The translations under genes and the position numbers were made by a program. The notes under the pieces are model-generated. The model was not told the origin of the DNA. It made no database searches and saw only the letters and a program-made list of their open reading frames with translations. From assembly GCF_012396235.1 (NCBI RefSeq), contig NZ_JAAXPA010000002.1, positions 186,001 through 250,000 of the forward strand: a DNA stretch of 64,000 nucleotides. The letters are read 5' to 3'. Origin of the DNA: Rhodococcus opacus. GTDB taxonomy: Bacteria; Actinomycetota; Actinomycetes; Mycobacteriales; Mycobacteriaceae. This document shows positions 25,594 through 36,069 of this stretch, piece after piece. Numbering within the stretch: the stretch's first letter is position 1; each line of letters opens with the position of its first letter.

Positions 25594-26798
25594 GTATCGC
25601 CCTCGCGAGCGGCACCGGGATCGAGTCCGGGCAGTCGTGGGGACCGGCGGCGCGAGCCGAGAGAGTCGTGGCCGAGGTGGCCGCGCGCTGGGCCGTCGAC
25701 GTCGATCGGGACGCGCGTTTCCCGCAGGAAGCGATCGACGCACTCCGGGACCAGCGGTTGCTCTCGTGTGCCGTTCCCGCGGAACTGGGGGGCGAAGGCG
25801 CGACGCTTCACGAACTGTGCACGATCGCCCGGACCCTCGGGCGCCACTGCGCCGCGACGGCGATGGTGTTCGCGATGCACCAGACCCAGATCCTCTCGCT
25901 CGTACGGCATCCGGGTGGCGACGGCGTCACCGCCTTCCTGCGTGACGCGGTCGCCGGTCGGTACCTGCTGGCATCGGCGACGACGGAACTGGGCATCGGG
26001 GGCGACGTCCGGCGCAGCACGTGCGCGGTGGAGCAGTCCGGCGGGGTGGTGTCGCTGGTCAAGAATGCCCCCGTGATCTCCTACGGCGAGTACGCCGACG
26101 CGATCCTCGCCACCGCGCGACGCACCCCCGACAGCCCGCCGAGCGACCAGGTGCTCGTCATCTGCCGCCGTGCCGACGTGACGCTCGAGCGCACCGGTGA
26201 CTGGAACACGCTGGGACTGCGCGGAACCTGCAGCCCCGGTTTCGTGCTGCGTGCCACCACCAGCCCCGACCTCGTCGTCGCCGATCCCTACGCGGAGATC
26301 TCGGCGGCGACGATGCTCCCGGTATCGCACTCGGTGTGGTCGGCCGTGTGGCTCGGCATCGCCGACGCCGCGGTGGAGAAGGCGCGCCGGTACGTGCGAG
26401 CGGCAGCGCGTAAGCAGCCGGGCGTGGCCTCGCCCGCGGCGTCGCGTCTCGCCGAGGCGGCCGCTGTGCACCAGCAGTTCTCGGACATCGTGTTCGCGGC
26501 GGCCCGCCGGTTCGACGACGCCGATGCGGCACCCGCCGGTTCGCCGGAGGCCGAAGTCGCGGGTGGAGTGGGCTATTCGCTGGCGATGAACAACCTGAAG
26601 GTGACGGCGTCGACCCTGGCTGTCGATCTGGTCGGCAGAGCCCTGCTGATCTGCGGGATCGCCGGCTACCGGGAAGACACGGAGTACTCGCTCGGCCGGC
26701 ACCTGCGCGATGCGCACGGGGCGGCCGTCATGGTCAACAACGATCGAATCATGGCCAACTCGGCGCAGATGGCCACGGCATACCGGGGGACGATATGA
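25590..26798 (+). CDS. Acyl-CoA dehydrogenase-like flavoprotein, probably acting on a carrier-bound acyl group
   Basis: The 402 residues follow the acyl-CoA dehydrogenase plan: N-terminal helices (FPQEAIDALRDQRLLSCAVPAELGGEG), flavin-binding middle strand region (LLASATTELGIGGDVR...) and a C-terminal helical bundle with YSLGRHLRDAHG. The catalytic Glu region that often reads EGT near the C-terminus reads VNNDRI here, so that base is missing or elsewhere. Relatives oxidise prolyl groups on carrier proteins. Tight coupling (ATGA both sides) to carrier and ligase genes suggests the substrate is an aminoacyl-S-carrier. It could also make a fatty acyl partner. Confidence 0.88.
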   Translation: MSIALASGTGIESGQSWGPAARAERVVAEVAARWAVDVDRDARFPQEAIDALRDQRLLSCAVPAELGGEGATLHELCTIARTLGRHCAATAMVFAMHQTQILSLVRHPGGDGVTAFLRDAVAGRYLLASATTELGIGGDVRRSTCAVEQSGGVVSLVKNAPVISYGEYADAILATARRTPDSPPSDQVLVICRRADVTLERTGDWNTLGLRGTCSPGFVLRATTSPDLVVADPYAEISAATMLPVSHSVWSAVWLGIADAAVEKARRYVRAAARKQPGVASPAASRLAEAAAVHQQFSDIVFAAARRFDDADAAPAGSPEAEVAGGVGYSLAMNNLKVTASTLAVDLVGRALLICGIAGYREDTEYSLGRHLRDAHGAAVMVNNDRIMANSAQMATAYRGTI

Positions 26799-27745
26799 GC
26801 ACGGATACAGCAGTGGAGCGGGAAGAGACGAGCGAACTCGAGCGGGCCCGGCGTGCGTTCCGGGCGGAACTGCTGGACGCCGGACTCCTGGTGGACACGT
26901 CCGTCGCCGGCCTCTACGGACGGTCGGGATTGTTCGAGGACATCGTCGACGGCATCGACGCGGTCGTGCGGGCAGCAGGGCCGGGCGCGTCCGCGGCCCG
27001 ATTCCGGTTTCCTCCGGTGTTCCCCCGCACCAGTTTCGAGCGCACCGACTACATCGCGTCGTTCCCCAATCTGACCGGGGCGATCAACACGTTCACCGGC
27101 ACCAACGCCGAGCACGCCCAACTGCTCGCGGCGCGAGCCGACGGCGAGAGCTGGGACAAGTGGCTCGAACCGGCCGACACAATGCTGGTGTCGGCGGCGT
27201 GCCACCCCGCGTACCCGATGTTCACGGGTGTGTTGCCGGACGGCGGTGCGCTGCTCGACGTGTACGGCTACTGCTTCCGGCACGAGCCGGCGTTCGATCC
27301 CGCCCGTATGCAGGCGTTCCGGATGCACGAGTTCGTGCGGATCGGCACGGCGGACCAGGCCGCGACGCACCGTGATTCGTGGATCGAGCGCGGGCTCGAG
27401 GTGCTGTCCGACCTGTGGCTGGACGCCACGCCGGTGGTCGCCAACGACCCGTTCTTCGGCAGGGTCGGACGCATGCTCGCCGCCAACCAGCGCGAGGAGA
27501 ACCTCAAGACCGAGCTCACGGTGCGCCTGTACGGCGATCTCGACGAGGGGACCGCCGTCGTCTCGTGCAACTGCCATCAGGACCACTTCGGTGTCACGTT
27601 CGACATCGCCACCGCAGACGGCGGCGTCGCCCACAGTGCGTGCGTGGGATTCGGGATGGAACGCATCGCGCTCGCGATGCTGCGGACCCACGGCATCGAC
27701 CCGTCACGCTGGCCGAGTGCGGTGAAATCCCGGATGTCGCTGTGA
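26795..27745 (+). CDS. Amino acid:[carrier protein] ligase, class II seryl-tRNA synthetase-like
   Basis: The 316 residues are a class II synthetase catalytic core without a tRNA-binding arm. Visible are Cys136 (SAACHP), motif 2-like FRHEPAF (161-167), Glu179 and Cys283, which match the zinc triad Cys-Glu-Cys reported for the Bradyrhizobium homologue, and motif 3 FGMERIALAML (286-296). Known relatives activate glycine or alanine with ATP and load it on a carrier phosphopantetheine. The carrier and its activator are encoded two and three genes upstream, and all starts overlap. The amino acid cannot be fixed from sequence. Confidence 0.9.
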   Translation: MSTDTAVEREETSELERARRAFRAELLDAGLLVDTSVAGLYGRSGLFEDIVDGIDAVVRAAGPGASAARFRFPPVFPRTSFERTDYIASFPNLTGAINTFTGTNAEHAQLLAARADGESWDKWLEPADTMLVSAACHPAYPMFTGVLPDGGALLDVYGYCFRHEPAFDPARMQAFRMHEFVRIGTADQAATHRDSWIERGLEVLSDLWLDATPVVANDPFFGRVGRMLAANQREENLKTELTVRLYGDLDEGTAVVSCNCHQDHFGVTFDIATADGGVAHSACVGFGMERIALAMLRTHGIDPSRWPSAVKSRMSL

Positions 27746-28707
27746 CGTCCCGGTTGATCGGCATCTCGCCGGACGGATACGAACCGCACACCATCCACTC
27801 CGGCGAGCGGACGTGGACCGAGACCAACTGCTACCTCGACCTGTGGGTGGAGGTACTCCACTCGCTCGGGCTCGATCCGGTGCCCGCCGCCGCGTGCGCG
27901 TTCGGGGCCCGGTTCGACGGATCGCAGTGGACATTCCTGAAGTTCAAGCCGGAGGATCTGTTCGCGCTGTACGGGATCGACGTGGGGGAGATGAACGTCT
28001 GGCGCCGGGTCCTCGACCACGTCGAGGACAATCTCGCTGCGGGAATGCTGTCGACCGTCGAGGTGGATGCCCACTGGCTCCCGGACACGGTGGGCACCGG
28101 TTACCGCGAGAGTCACACCAAGACGACGATCGTCGCGAACTACATCGACCGGGAGGCCGGTGTGCTCGAGTATTTCCACAACAGCGGGTATCACCGGTTG
28201 GCCGGGGACGACTTTCGCGGATTGTTCGGGCTCGACGTCGCCGGATCGGCGACCTTCACCCCCTACATGGAGCAGGTCCGGTTCGACGGGGACCCGGGGT
28301 ACCGGCCGGCGCGCTTCGAGGCGGTACTGCGCCATCATCTCGCCACCCGACCGGACGGGAATCCGGTGCGTGATCTCGGTGAGCGGGTGGTCGCCGACGT
28401 GCCCTGGATCCGCGACGCGGGCATCGACACCTTTCACCTGTGGACGTTCGGGGTGTTGCGGCAGTGCGGTGCCACCGCGGAATTGGCCGCCGACGTCTGC
28501 GAGTACCTCGAGCGCAACGGGTTCGCGAGGGCGGCGGCGTTCGCGCCGGGCTTCCGGGCGGTGGCGCAGGGCGCGAAGAGCGTGCAGTTCCAGATGGCTC
28601 GGGCCGCTCGCGGACGCAGTGTCGACCCGTCGGCTCAACTCGACGGCATGGCCGAGGCGTGGGAACGGTCGGTGGGCGGCGTGGCGCGAGTGGTCGGACG
28701 CGAGTAG
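27742..28707 (+). CDS. DUF1839 protein, possible cysteine acyltransferase (BtrH-like fold)
   Basis: GTG 27742 overlaps the ligase stop (GTGA) and gives 321 residues; the longer upstream frame is shadow. The family is DUF1839, often near amino acid:carrier ligases. I see TNCYLD with Cys30, then ESHTKTTIV with His125 and YIDREAG with Asp136, followed by LEYFHNSGYHRL. This Cys/His/Asp order is like the BtrH-type acyltransferase that moves an aminoacyl chain from a carrier to an aminoglycoside. I therefore infer transfer of the loaded amino acid to an acceptor. This is a motif-level guess. Confidence 0.75.
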   Translation: MTSRLIGISPDGYEPHTIHSGERTWTETNCYLDLWVEVLHSLGLDPVPAAACAFGARFDGSQWTFLKFKPEDLFALYGIDVGEMNVWRRVLDHVEDNLAAGMLSTVEVDAHWLPDTVGTGYRESHTKTTIVANYIDREAGVLEYFHNSGYHRLAGDDFRGLFGLDVAGSATFTPYMEQVRFDGDPGYRPARFEAVLRHHLATRPDGNPVRDLGERVVADVPWIRDAGIDTFHLWTFGVLRQCGATAELAADVCEYLERNGFARAAAFAPGFRAVAQGAKSVQFQMARAARGRSVDPSAQLDGMAEAWERSVGGVARVVGRE

Positions 28708-31175
28708 TGGATCTTCTCACCGGTGCTCGGTGGCGTTGTGTGGCAACGGAACCGGGATCGGTCACCGATCCCTCGGGCCTGGCTTGTGTGCCGGGTCCGT
28801 GGTACCACGCGCAGGTGCCGGGCACCGCGGCAGGCGCGATCCGGGCGATCGACGGCGCTGCGGCGGCGCGCGCGGCGAAGACCGATGCGGTGGACTGGTG
28901 GTTCGTCACCGACGTGTCCGGCGACGGCCCGGGCCCGTGGCGTCTCGAGTTCGACGGCCTCGCCTCGCATGCGGAGGTGTGGGCCGGTGACGACCTCGTC
29001 CTGTCGTCGGAGTCGATGTTCGTGCCGGCCGCGGTCGAACTCGCTCTCCGCCCCGGCGCGGTCACGCTGGCGATCCGCTTTCCGTCGCTCGATGCCGCGC
29101 TGTGCCGCCGACGGCCACGCGGACGCTGGCGGTCGTCGCTGGTGAGCGCGCAGGGACTGCGCTGGATTCGCACGAGCCTGCTCGGTCGCGCCCCGGTCTT
29201 CGGCGGTGTGCCGGCCCCGGTGGGTCCGTGGCGGGCGGCGCGTCTGCACGACGGCGCCGCCCCTGTCCTGTCGGACCGTCACGTGGTCACCACCGTGGAG
29301 GCCGGCGCGGGCGTACTGGACCTCGCCGTGCGCGTGCACCGCTCGGCCGGGCCGGCGCCTGTCGTGCGGCTCGGCGACCTCACCGTGGACGCGACAATCG
29401 TGGACTCCGGGTCCGGCGCGCAGGAGGTCCGCGCTCACCTGCGCGTCCCCGACGTCCGGTTGTGGTGGCCGCACACCCACGGCATCCCCGCGACGTATCC
29501 GCTGAGCGTCGTCCTGGGGGAGCACGTCGTCGACCTGGGTGCGGTCGGATTCCGCACCGTGTGCGCGGCGCGCGGCGACGGCGGATTCCGGCTGTCGGTC
29601 AACGGCGTCGACGTGTACTGCCGCGGTGCCGTCTGGACGCCGGTGGATCCGGTCGGGCTGGGCGGCCGGGATCAGACACGGGCCACCCTCGAGCGGGTGG
29701 TCGAGGCCGGCCTGAACATGGTCCGCGTGCCGGGCACGGCGGTGTACGAGGACGCCGCATTCTGGGACGACTGTGCCGAACTCGGTGTCATGGTGTGGCA
29801 GGACGCCATGCTGTCGACGTTCGACCCGCCCGACGACCAGCCGTTCCTGGACCTGCTGACCGCGGAGGTCGAGGCGGTGCTGCGGCCGCTGTCCGGGAAC
29901 CCCGCGCTCACCGTGTTCAGCGGAGGCAGCGAGACCGAACAGCAACCGGCAATGCTCGGACTCGCGGCGCCGCACATGACGGCGGTGCACGACGTGATCC
30001 CGGCGGTGGTCGGTACGACGGCGCCGGGGGTGGTGCCGGTGTCGTCGACACCGACCTCGCCGCCGGGCGGCGATGCGCTCGCAACCCACGTGGGGACGGG
30101 TATCGCGCACTACTTCGGTGTCGGGGGCTACCGGCTTCCGCCGTCCGACGTCCGCCAGGCCCGGGTGCGGTTCGCCGCCGAATGCCTCGCATTCTCGATC
30201 CCCCCGTCGGACGCGGCGATCGAGGCCGAGTTCGGCAGCCTCGCGGCGGCCGGCCACCATCCACGGTGGAAGGCGGCCGTGCCGCGGGACAACGGGGCGT
30301 CCTGGGACTTCGAGGACGTCCGCGATCACTACGTGCGGACGCTGTTCGGCGAGGAACCGTCGACGGTCCGCTGGAGCGACCCCGAGCGGTACCTCGCCCT
30401 CGGTCGGGCCGCCGTCTGCGAGGTGTTCGCGGCGACTCTCGGTTACTGGCGACGGCCCGATTCGGGATGCGACGGCGCCCTGGTGCTCGCGCTACGCGAC
30501 CTCGAACCCGGCGCCGGGTGGGGGCTGCTCGACTCCGACGGCAGGCCCAAGGCGCCGTGGTTCGTGATGCGGCGGATGTCGCTGCCGGTCGCCGTCCTCC
30601 TCGCCGAGGACGGACTGGACGGACTGCGGATCGACGCGGTCAACGACTCCGACAACACGGTCGTGGGGGAGTTACGGGTGCAAGTGCACACCCGCACGGG
30701 TGCCCGGGCGTTCGACGTCACCGAACTGGTGACCCTCGCCGGGCACGCGGCCCGCCAGTGGTCGCTCGACATGGTGCTCGGGCGTTTCACCGACGCGACA
30801 CACGTCCACCGCTTCGGCCCCCGCGGCTACGAGAGCGTGACCGTCACCCTGTCGAGCGAGGGCGGTGTCGTCGCCGAGTCCGTGCACCTCGTCGGCGGAC
30901 CTGCACGGGCCCTCGAACGCACCGTCGGCCTGACGGCGGTGGCGCGGCAGGCGGCGCCTGGGGACTGGGTCGTCGACGTCGGAACCGACGGCGCTGCCCA
31001 GTACGTCCACCTCGAACTCCGCGGCTTCGAACCGGCGGACTCCTGGTTCCACCTGCCGCCCGGCGGAGCACGGATCGTGCCGGTGCGCAGGACCGGGACA
31101 GCGGACGCGGTGACCGGGCACGTGCGGGCGCTGAACTCGGTGGCCGTCGCACCGGTCGTGCAGGTCTGCACCTGA
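28707..31175 (+). CDS. Glycoside hydrolase family 2, beta-mannosidase-like
   Basis: GTG 28707 overlaps the DUF1839 stop by one base and gives 822 residues. It has the GH2 order: N-terminal jelly roll ([22 protein letters not shown]), Ig-like domain, TIM barrel (~295 onward) and a C-terminal beta region. The barrel has [15 protein letters not shown], a predicted acid/base Glu409 in FSGGSE (usual motif WxGNNE) and a nucleophile Glu492 in RFAAE. No signal peptide is seen, so it is cytoplasmic. As last gene of the carrier operon it may act on a glycosylated acceptor or product. The altered acid/base motif could mean altered activity. Confidence 0.82.
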   Translation: MDLLTGARWRCVATEPGSVTDPSGLACVPGPWYHAQVPGTAAGAIRAIDGAAAARAAKTDAVDWWFVTDVSGDGPGPWRLEFDGLASHAEVWAGDDLVLSSESMFVPAAVELALRPGAVTLAIRFPSLDAALCRRRPRGRWRSSLVSAQGLRWIRTSLLGRAPVFGGVPAPVGPWRAARLHDGAAPVLSDRHVVTTVEAGAGVLDLAVRVHRSAGPAPVVRLGDLTVDATIVDSGSGAQEVRAHLRVPDVRLWWPHTHGIPATYPLSVVLGEHVVDLGAVGFRTVCAARGDGGFRLSVNGVDVYCRGAVWTPVDPVGLGGRDQTRATLERVVEAGLNMVRVPGTAVYEDAAFWDDCAELGVMVWQDAMLSTFDPPDDQPFLDLLTAEVEAVLRPLSGNPALTVFSGGSETEQQPAMLGLAAPHMTAVHDVIPAVVGTTAPGVVPVSSTPTSPPGGDALATHVGTGIAHYFGVGGYRLPPSDVRQARVRFAAECLAFSIPPSDAAIEAEFGSLAAAGHHPRWKAAVPRDNGASWDFEDVRDHYVRTLFGEEPSTVRWSDPERYLALGRAAVCEVFAATLGYWRRPDSGCDGALVLALRDLEPGAGWGLLDSDGRPKAPWFVMRRMSLPVAVLLAEDGLDGLRIDAVNDSDNTVVGELRVQVHTRTGARAFDVTELVTLAGHAARQWSLDMVLGRFTDATHVHRFGPRGYESVTVTLSSEGGVVAESVHLVGGPARALERTVGLTAVARQAAPGDWVVDVGTDGAAQYVHLELRGFEPADSWFHLPPGGARIVPVRRTGTADAVTGHVRALNSVAVAPVVQVCT

Positions 31176-31176
31176 T

Positions 31177-31192
31177 ACGGACCCCGGTCCGT
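31177..31192 (+). terminator. Hairpin after the carrier-protein operon
   Basis: A perfect 7-base stem (ACGGACC/GGTCCGT, 2-base loop) begins two bases after the GH2 stop. It has no T-run, as is common in actinobacterial terminators. It lies about 100 bases before mfd and may separate the two units. Confidence 0.45.
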
Positions 31193-31294
31193 CCGTGTGC
31201 GATATCGACTAGGCTGGCTCAGTCCGCAACTGGCCGCTCGTCCCGGCCCGAGCTGTTCGCCGGCAGTTCGTCATCACTGCTCAGGAGTGCGTCG

Positions 31295-34200
31295 TTGTCT
31301 TCCCCGCTCATCGCTGCCGAGCCCTCGTCCGACACCCCGCTCGCCGGTCTGGCGAAGATCGCGCTGGGCGACGCCGTCATCGCGCAGGTGACCGAGGCGC
31401 TCGGGCGGCATCACCTCGACATCGTCGCGCCCGCACCCGCCCGGCCGTTCGTGGCCGCGGCTCTCGCCGAGCGCACCCATCTGCTGCTGGTCACCGCGAC
31501 CGGTCGCGAGGCCGACGACCTCACCGCCGAACTGCAGGAGATGATCGGCGACGCCGTGGCGCAGTTCCCGTCGTGGGAGACGCTGCCGCACGAACGGCTG
31601 TCGCCGAGCGCCGACACGGTCGGTCGCCGCGTGGAGGTGCTCCGCAGACTCGCGCGCCCGGACGACCGCTCGTACGGGGCTCCGCTCCAGGTCATCGTCA
31701 CCACTGTCCGTTCGCTGGTGCAACCCATGGCCCCCGGTCTCGGTGAGATCGAACCCGTCACGCTGCGCGTGGGTGTCGAGCACGACTTCGACGGGCTGAT
31801 CCAGCGGCTCGTCGAAATGGCGTACACGCGCGTCGACATGGTGGGCAAGCGCGGCGAGTTCGCCGTCCGCGGCGGCATCCTGGACCTGTTCTCACCCACC
31901 GCGGATCATCCCGTGCGCGTCGAATTCTGGGGCGACGAGGTCACCGAGTTGCGCGCGTTCTCCGTCGCGGATCAGAGGTCGCTGCCCGAACTCGATATCG
32001 ACGCCGTGATCGCCCCGCCGTGCCGCGAACTGCTGCTCACCGAGGACGTCCGCGACCGCGCCGCGCAGCTCGCGGTCGACAACCAGGCCGACGCCGCGCT
32101 CGTCGAGATGCTCGACAAGATGTCGGCCGGCATCCCGGTGGAGGGCATGGAGGCACTGCTGCCCGTGCTGCGGCCGGGGCAACTCCAGTTGCTCACCGAC
32201 GTGCTGCCCGAGAGCGCACACGTGCTGCTGTGCGATCCGGAGAAGATCCGGACGCGCGCCACCGACCTGGTGCGCACCGGTCAGGAGTTCCTCGAGGCGT
32301 CGTGGACGGCGGCCTCGATCGGCGGCGCCGTCCCGCTCGACACCTCGGTGCTGAAGGGCGACGGCATCGACCTCGGCGCCTCCGCCTACCGCTCGCTCAG
32401 CCAGGTCCGTAAATCCGCGGAGACCACGGGTCTGCCGTGGTGGACGCTGAGCCCGCTCGCGTCCGGCAACGGCGAGGAACTGGAGCTGGCGGTCACGCCG
32501 GCACCGCAGATCCGCGGTTCCGACGACCTGCTGTCGGAACTGTTCGTGAGCCTGCGCGCCCACGTCACCACCGGCGGGCGGGCCGTCATCGTGGTCGCGG
32601 GCGCCGGCACAGCGCATCGCGTCCTCGAGCGTCTGCGCGAGGCCGAGGTACCCGCGGCGGAACTCGCGCCCGGTACCGAGCCCCCGCGGGGCCAGGTCGG
32701 GGTGCTGCGCGGTTCGCTCCACGACGGCCTGGTCTTCCCCGGCGACGCCTCCACCGCCGGACTCGTCATCGTCACGGAGGCCGATCTCACCGGCAACCGG
32801 GTGGCCGCGGTCGGCGACGGCAAGAGGCTGCCGGCGAAGCGCCGCAACCAGGTGGACCCGCTCGCTCTGACCGCCGGGGACATGGTGGTGCACGACCAGC
32901 ACGGCATCGGACGATTCGTCGAGATGGTCGAACGCACCATCGGCGGCGCGCGGCGCGAGTACCTCGTGATCGAGTACGCCGCCAGCAAGCGCGGACACCC
33001 GGGCGACCGTCTGTTCGTTCCCATGGAGTCGCTCGACCAGCTGTCGCGGTACGTCGGCGGCGAGCTGCCCGCGCTGAGCAAGCTCGGCGGTTCCGACTGG
33101 GCCAACACCAAACGCAAGGCGCGCAAGGCGGTTCGTGAGATCGCCGGTGAACTCGTCCAGCTGTACGCGGCGCGGCAGGCCGCACCCGGTCATGCGTTCG
33201 GCCCGGACACCCCGTGGCAGAAGGAGATGGAGGACGCCTTCGCGTTCACCGAGACCCACGACCAGCTGACGGTCATCAGCGAGGTCAAGGCCGACATGGA
33301 GAAGGCGGTCCCGATGGACCGCGTCGTCATCGGCGACGTCGGCTACGGCAAGACCGAGATCGCGGTGCGCGCGGCATTCAAGGCCGTGCAGGACGGCAAG
33401 CAGGTGGCGGTCCTGGTGCCGACGACGCTGCTCGCTCAGCAGCACCTGCAGACGTTCACCGAGCGCATGGCGGCGTTCCCGGTGACGGTGCGCGGGCTCT
33501 CCCGCTTCACGGATGCGGGGGACTCCAAGGAGATCATCGCCGGCATGGCGGACGGCGAGATCGACGTCGTCGTCGGCACGCACCGGTTGCTGCAGACCGG
33601 GATCCGGTGGAAGGACCTGGGCCTCGTCATCGTCGACGAGGAACAGCGCTTCGGTGTGGAACACAAGGAGCACATCAAGGCGCTGCGCACCCACGTGGAC
33701 GTTCTCACGATGTCGGCCACGCCGATCCCGCGAACGCTGGAGATGAGCATGGCGGGCATCCGCGAGATGTCCACGATCCTCACGCCGCCGGAGGAGCGGC
33801 ACCCCATCCTCACCTATGTCGGCGCGTACGCCGACAAGCAGGTGGCCGCGGCCATCCGACGGGAACTGCTCCGCGACGGGCAGGTGTTCTACGTCCACAA
33901 CCGGGTCAGCTCGATCGACAAGTCGGCCCAGCGGATCCGCGACCTCGTCCCCGAGGCGCGGGTCGTGGTGGCGCACGGGCAGATGAACGAGGACACGCTC
34001 GAGCGGACCGTGCAGGGCTTCTGGGAACGTGACTACGACGTGCTGGTGTGCACCACCATCATCGAGACGGGTCTCGACATCTCCAACGCCAACACGCTCA
34101 TCGTCGAACGCGCCGATTCCCTCGGCCTGTCGCAGCTGCACCAGTTGCGCGGTCGCGTCGGGCGTAGCCGGGAACGCGGCTACGCGTACTTCCTGTACCC

Positions 34201-34942
34201 GCCGGAGAAGCCGCTCACGGAGACGGCCTACGACCGCCTCGCGACCATTTCGCAGAACTCCGACCTCGGTGCCGGCATGGCGGTCGCGATGAAGGACCTC
34301 GAGATCCGCGGCGCCGGAAACGTGCTGGGCGCCGAGCAGTCCGGTCACGTCGCGGGTGTCGGGTTCGACCTGTACGTGCGGCTGGTGGGGGAAGCGGTCG
34401 AGGCGTTCCGGGCGGCCGCCGACGGCAAGCCGATCACGACGGAGGACGCTCCGAAGGAGGTCCGTATCGACCTGCCCGTCGACGCGCACATCCCTCCCGA
34501 TTACGTCACCAGCGACCGTCTCCGGCTCGAGGGGTACCGCAAGCTCGCGGCGGCCACCGAACTCGACGGCATCACGGCCGTGGTCGACGAACTCGTCGAC
34601 CGGTACGGACCGCTCCCCGAGGAGGTCCGCCGACTGGTTTCGGTGGCCAAGCTGCGCCTGCTGGCCCGCGAGTACGGACTCGAGGAAATCGCCGTGGTCG
34701 GGACGCAGCTGAAGATCGCGCCGATGGCCCTGCCCGACTCGAAGCAGTTGCGTCTCAAGCGGATCTACCCGAGCGCGCAGTACCGTGCCACCACCGGGAT
34801 GGTGCAGCTGCCGCTGCCCCGGGCAGGGTCGGGCGGAATAGGCGCGGAGCGGGTGCGGGACGTGGAGTTGCTGCAGTACATTGCCGATTTCGTGCTCGCG
34901 CTGGACGGCAAGGCTGCCGGGTCCGTGGTGATGGAGGCCTGA
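31295..34942 (+). CDS. mfd: Transcription-repair coupling factor
   Basis: I start at TTG 31295, eight bases after AGGAG, giving 1215 residues; the frame is open far upstream but only as shadow of the GH2 gene. Mfd removes RNA polymerase stalled at DNA damage and recruits UvrA. The N-terminal UvrB-like part has [17 protein letters not shown] and [21 protein letters not shown]. An RNA polymerase-binding region follows ([15 protein letters not shown]). The motor domain has GDVGYGKTE (Walker A, ~680-688), DEEQRFG and a RecG-like helicase C-terminus ([17 protein letters not shown]). The length is normal. mazG follows four bases later, as in mycobacteria. Confidence 0.97.
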   Translation: MSSPLIAAEPSSDTPLAGLAKIALGDAVIAQVTEALGRHHLDIVAPAPARPFVAAALAERTHLLLVTATGREADDLTAELQEMIGDAVAQFPSWETLPHERLSPSADTVGRRVEVLRRLARPDDRSYGAPLQVIVTTVRSLVQPMAPGLGEIEPVTLRVGVEHDFDGLIQRLVEMAYTRVDMVGKRGEFAVRGGILDLFSPTADHPVRVEFWGDEVTELRAFSVADQRSLPELDIDAVIAPPCRELLLTEDVRDRAAQLAVDNQADAALVEMLDKMSAGIPVEGMEALLPVLRPGQLQLLTDVLPESAHVLLCDPEKIRTRATDLVRTGQEFLEASWTAASIGGAVPLDTSVLKGDGIDLGASAYRSLSQVRKSAETTGLPWWTLSPLASGNGEELELAVTPAPQIRGSDDLLSELFVSLRAHVTTGGRAVIVVAGAGTAHRVLERLREAEVPAAELAPGTEPPRGQVGVLRGSLHDGLVFPGDASTAGLVIVTEADLTGNRVAAVGDGKRLPAKRRNQVDPLALTAGDMVVHDQHGIGRFVEMVERTIGGARREYLVIEYAASKRGHPGDRLFVPMESLDQLSRYVGGELPALSKLGGSDWANTKRKARKAVREIAGELVQLYAARQAAPGHAFGPDTPWQKEMEDAFAFTETHDQLTVISEVKADMEKAVPMDRVVIGDVGYGKTEIAVRAAFKAVQDGKQVAVLVPTTLLAQQHLQTFTERMAAFPVTVRGLSRFTDAGDSKEIIAGMADGEIDVVVGTHRLLQTGIRWKDLGLVIVDEEQRFGVEHKEHIKALRTHVDVLTMSATPIPRTLEMSMAGIREMSTILTPPEERHPILTYVGAYADKQVAAAIRRELLRDGQVFYVHNRVSSIDKSAQRIRDLVPEARVVVAHGQMNEDTLERTVQGFWERDYDVLVCTTIIETGLDISNANTLIVERADSLGLSQLHQLRGRVGRSRERGYAYFLYPPEKPLTETAYDRLATISQNSDLGAGMAVAMKDLEIRGAGNVLGAEQSGHVAGVGFDLYVRLVGEAVEAFRAAADGKPITTEDAPKEVRIDLPVDAHIPPDYVTSDRLRLEGYRKLAAATELDGITAVVDELVDRYGPLPEEVRRLVSVAKLRLLAREYGLEEIAVVGTQLKIAPMALPDSKQLRLKRIYPSAQYRATTGMVQLPLPRAGSGGIGAERVRDVELLQYIADFVLALDGKAAGSVVMEA

Positions 34943-34946
34943 CCCG

Positions 34947-35813
34947 ATGACGGTGGTCCTGCTCGATCCGTTGCGGCCCACGACGCTCCCGATGCAGGCC
35001 GTCGGGGTGGTCGGTGACGGAGTGGAGTTCACCGACGAGGTACCCGAAGCCGTGCGGACGTTGCTGACCGAAGCACCTGGGGCCGCCGTCCTGGTCAGTA
35101 CCGATCCCGACCACCCCACTGTGCGCGAGTGGGTGGCGTCGGGGTCCCGGGTCATCGCGGCACCGAAGGTCCCGGGCGACAACCTCGTCGAGGCCGCCGA
35201 GGTGATGGATCGACTGTGGAGTTACGGCGGCTGGGAAGTGACGCAGACGCACCGCACCCTGTCGCACTACCTCGTCGAGGAGACGTACGAGGTGCTCGAC
35301 GCGATCGAGTCGTCCGAACCCGGCGATCTCCGGGAAGAACTCGGAGACCTGCTGCTGCAGGTCCTGTTCCATTCGCGAATCGCGTCGGCGTCGGGCAATT
35401 TCGACGTGGACGACGTAGCCGCGACCCTGGTGGCCAAGCTCGTGCACCGCAGCCCCCACCTCGGGGAAGATGTCGTCGGGCCGATCGACATCGCGGAGCA
35501 GGAACGGGCATGGGAGATCCGGAAGGCGGCGGAGAAGGCGCGGAGTTCCTGCCTCGACGGCGTCGCGATGAGCCAGCCCGCGGCGTCCCTCGCGGCGAAG
35601 GTGATCGCCCGCGCGCGCAAGGCCGGCCTGCCGTCCGAACTCGTGCCCGTCGAGCTCGAGTCCGGTCTGGTAGCTGAGGCGGAGGCCGAGACGAGACTCC
35701 GGGCGGCGACGCACGCGTTCATCACCCGGATCCGGGTAGCCGAGAATGCGGCGCGTGCACAGGGGAAGTCCTCGCTCGGAGCAGCGGACTGGACGGGTCA
35801 CTGGCCGTCGTGA
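34947..35813 (+). CDS. mazG: Nucleoside triphosphate pyrophosphohydrolase MazG
   Basis: ATG 34947 gives 288 residues. The N-terminal ~75 residues form a tetrapyrrole-methylase-remnant-like segment; the MazG domain follows with VEETYEVLDAIE (110-121) and LREELGDLLLQVLFH, including the metal ligands Glu111, Glu112, Glu131 and Asp134. The C-terminal part ends with RIRVAENAARAQG. It hydrolyses (d)NTPs to NMP and pyrophosphate and in mycobacteria removes oxidised nucleotides. It is four bases downstream of mfd. In M. tuberculosis the next gene is lpqU, but here a glycan locus intervenes. Confidence 0.95.
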   Translation: MTVVLLDPLRPTTLPMQAVGVVGDGVEFTDEVPEAVRTLLTEAPGAAVLVSTDPDHPTVREWVASGSRVIAAPKVPGDNLVEAAEVMDRLWSYGGWEVTQTHRTLSHYLVEETYEVLDAIESSEPGDLREELGDLLLQVLFHSRIASASGNFDVDDVAATLVAKLVHRSPHLGEDVVGPIDIAEQERAWEIRKAAEKARSSCLDGVAMSQPAASLAAKVIARARKAGLPSELVPVELESGLVAEAEAETRLRAATHAFITRIRVAENAARAQGKSSLGAADWTGHWPS

Positions 35814-35835
35814 GGGCGGCCGTTCCACGCGATCG

Positions 35836-35851
35836 TTTCGGTTTGCCGAAA
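35836..35851 (+). terminator. Hairpin after mazG
   Basis: TTTCGG-TTTG-CCGAAA is a perfect 6-base stem with a 4-base loop, 22 bases after the mazG stop. It has no strong T-run. It is a plausible weak terminator of the mfd-mazG unit. Confidence 0.45.
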
Positions 35852-35869
35852 TGTAACTGAGTTTTACAT
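35851..35869. promoter_or_regulatory. Inverted repeat ATGTAA-N7-TTACAT, candidate operator
   Basis: This is a perfect 6-base inverted repeat in the 289-base leader of the second glycan locus. A second inverted repeat, GAAAAC-N6-GTTTTC, lies at 35941-35958. Their position fits control of the plus-strand glycosyltransferase operon. No regulator is encoded next door. Confidence 0.4.
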
Positions 35870-36069
35870 CACTTCGGGTTAACGGGTGCGCTCGAAACAA
35901 ACTTGAGATAGGTTTACCCCTGCAAAGAAGACCTATGGTCGAAAACATTGAAGTTTTCTGAACTGCGGGGGTTCGAACGGTCTCTGCTTCCTTTGCACGC
36001 TGCACGTGGTGAGGACATCACTCCAGACAAGGGGTGGTCAGTGCTCGCATGGGACGACTGTGATGCTGC

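Noticed and set aside
29102..31294. Plus-strand frame extending mfd upstream by about 730 codons
   Set aside because: The extra part overlaps the GH2 gene in another frame and is Arg/Gly-rich without domains; a ribosome site and TTG at 31295 give a normal-length Mfd.
31892..35182. 1096-codon open frame on the minus strand opposite mfd and mazG
   Set aside because: It is a shadow frame from GC-rich codon structure; mfd on the plus strand has full-length homology-grade motifs, and the minus product shows low-complexity Arg/Asp/His content and no domain.
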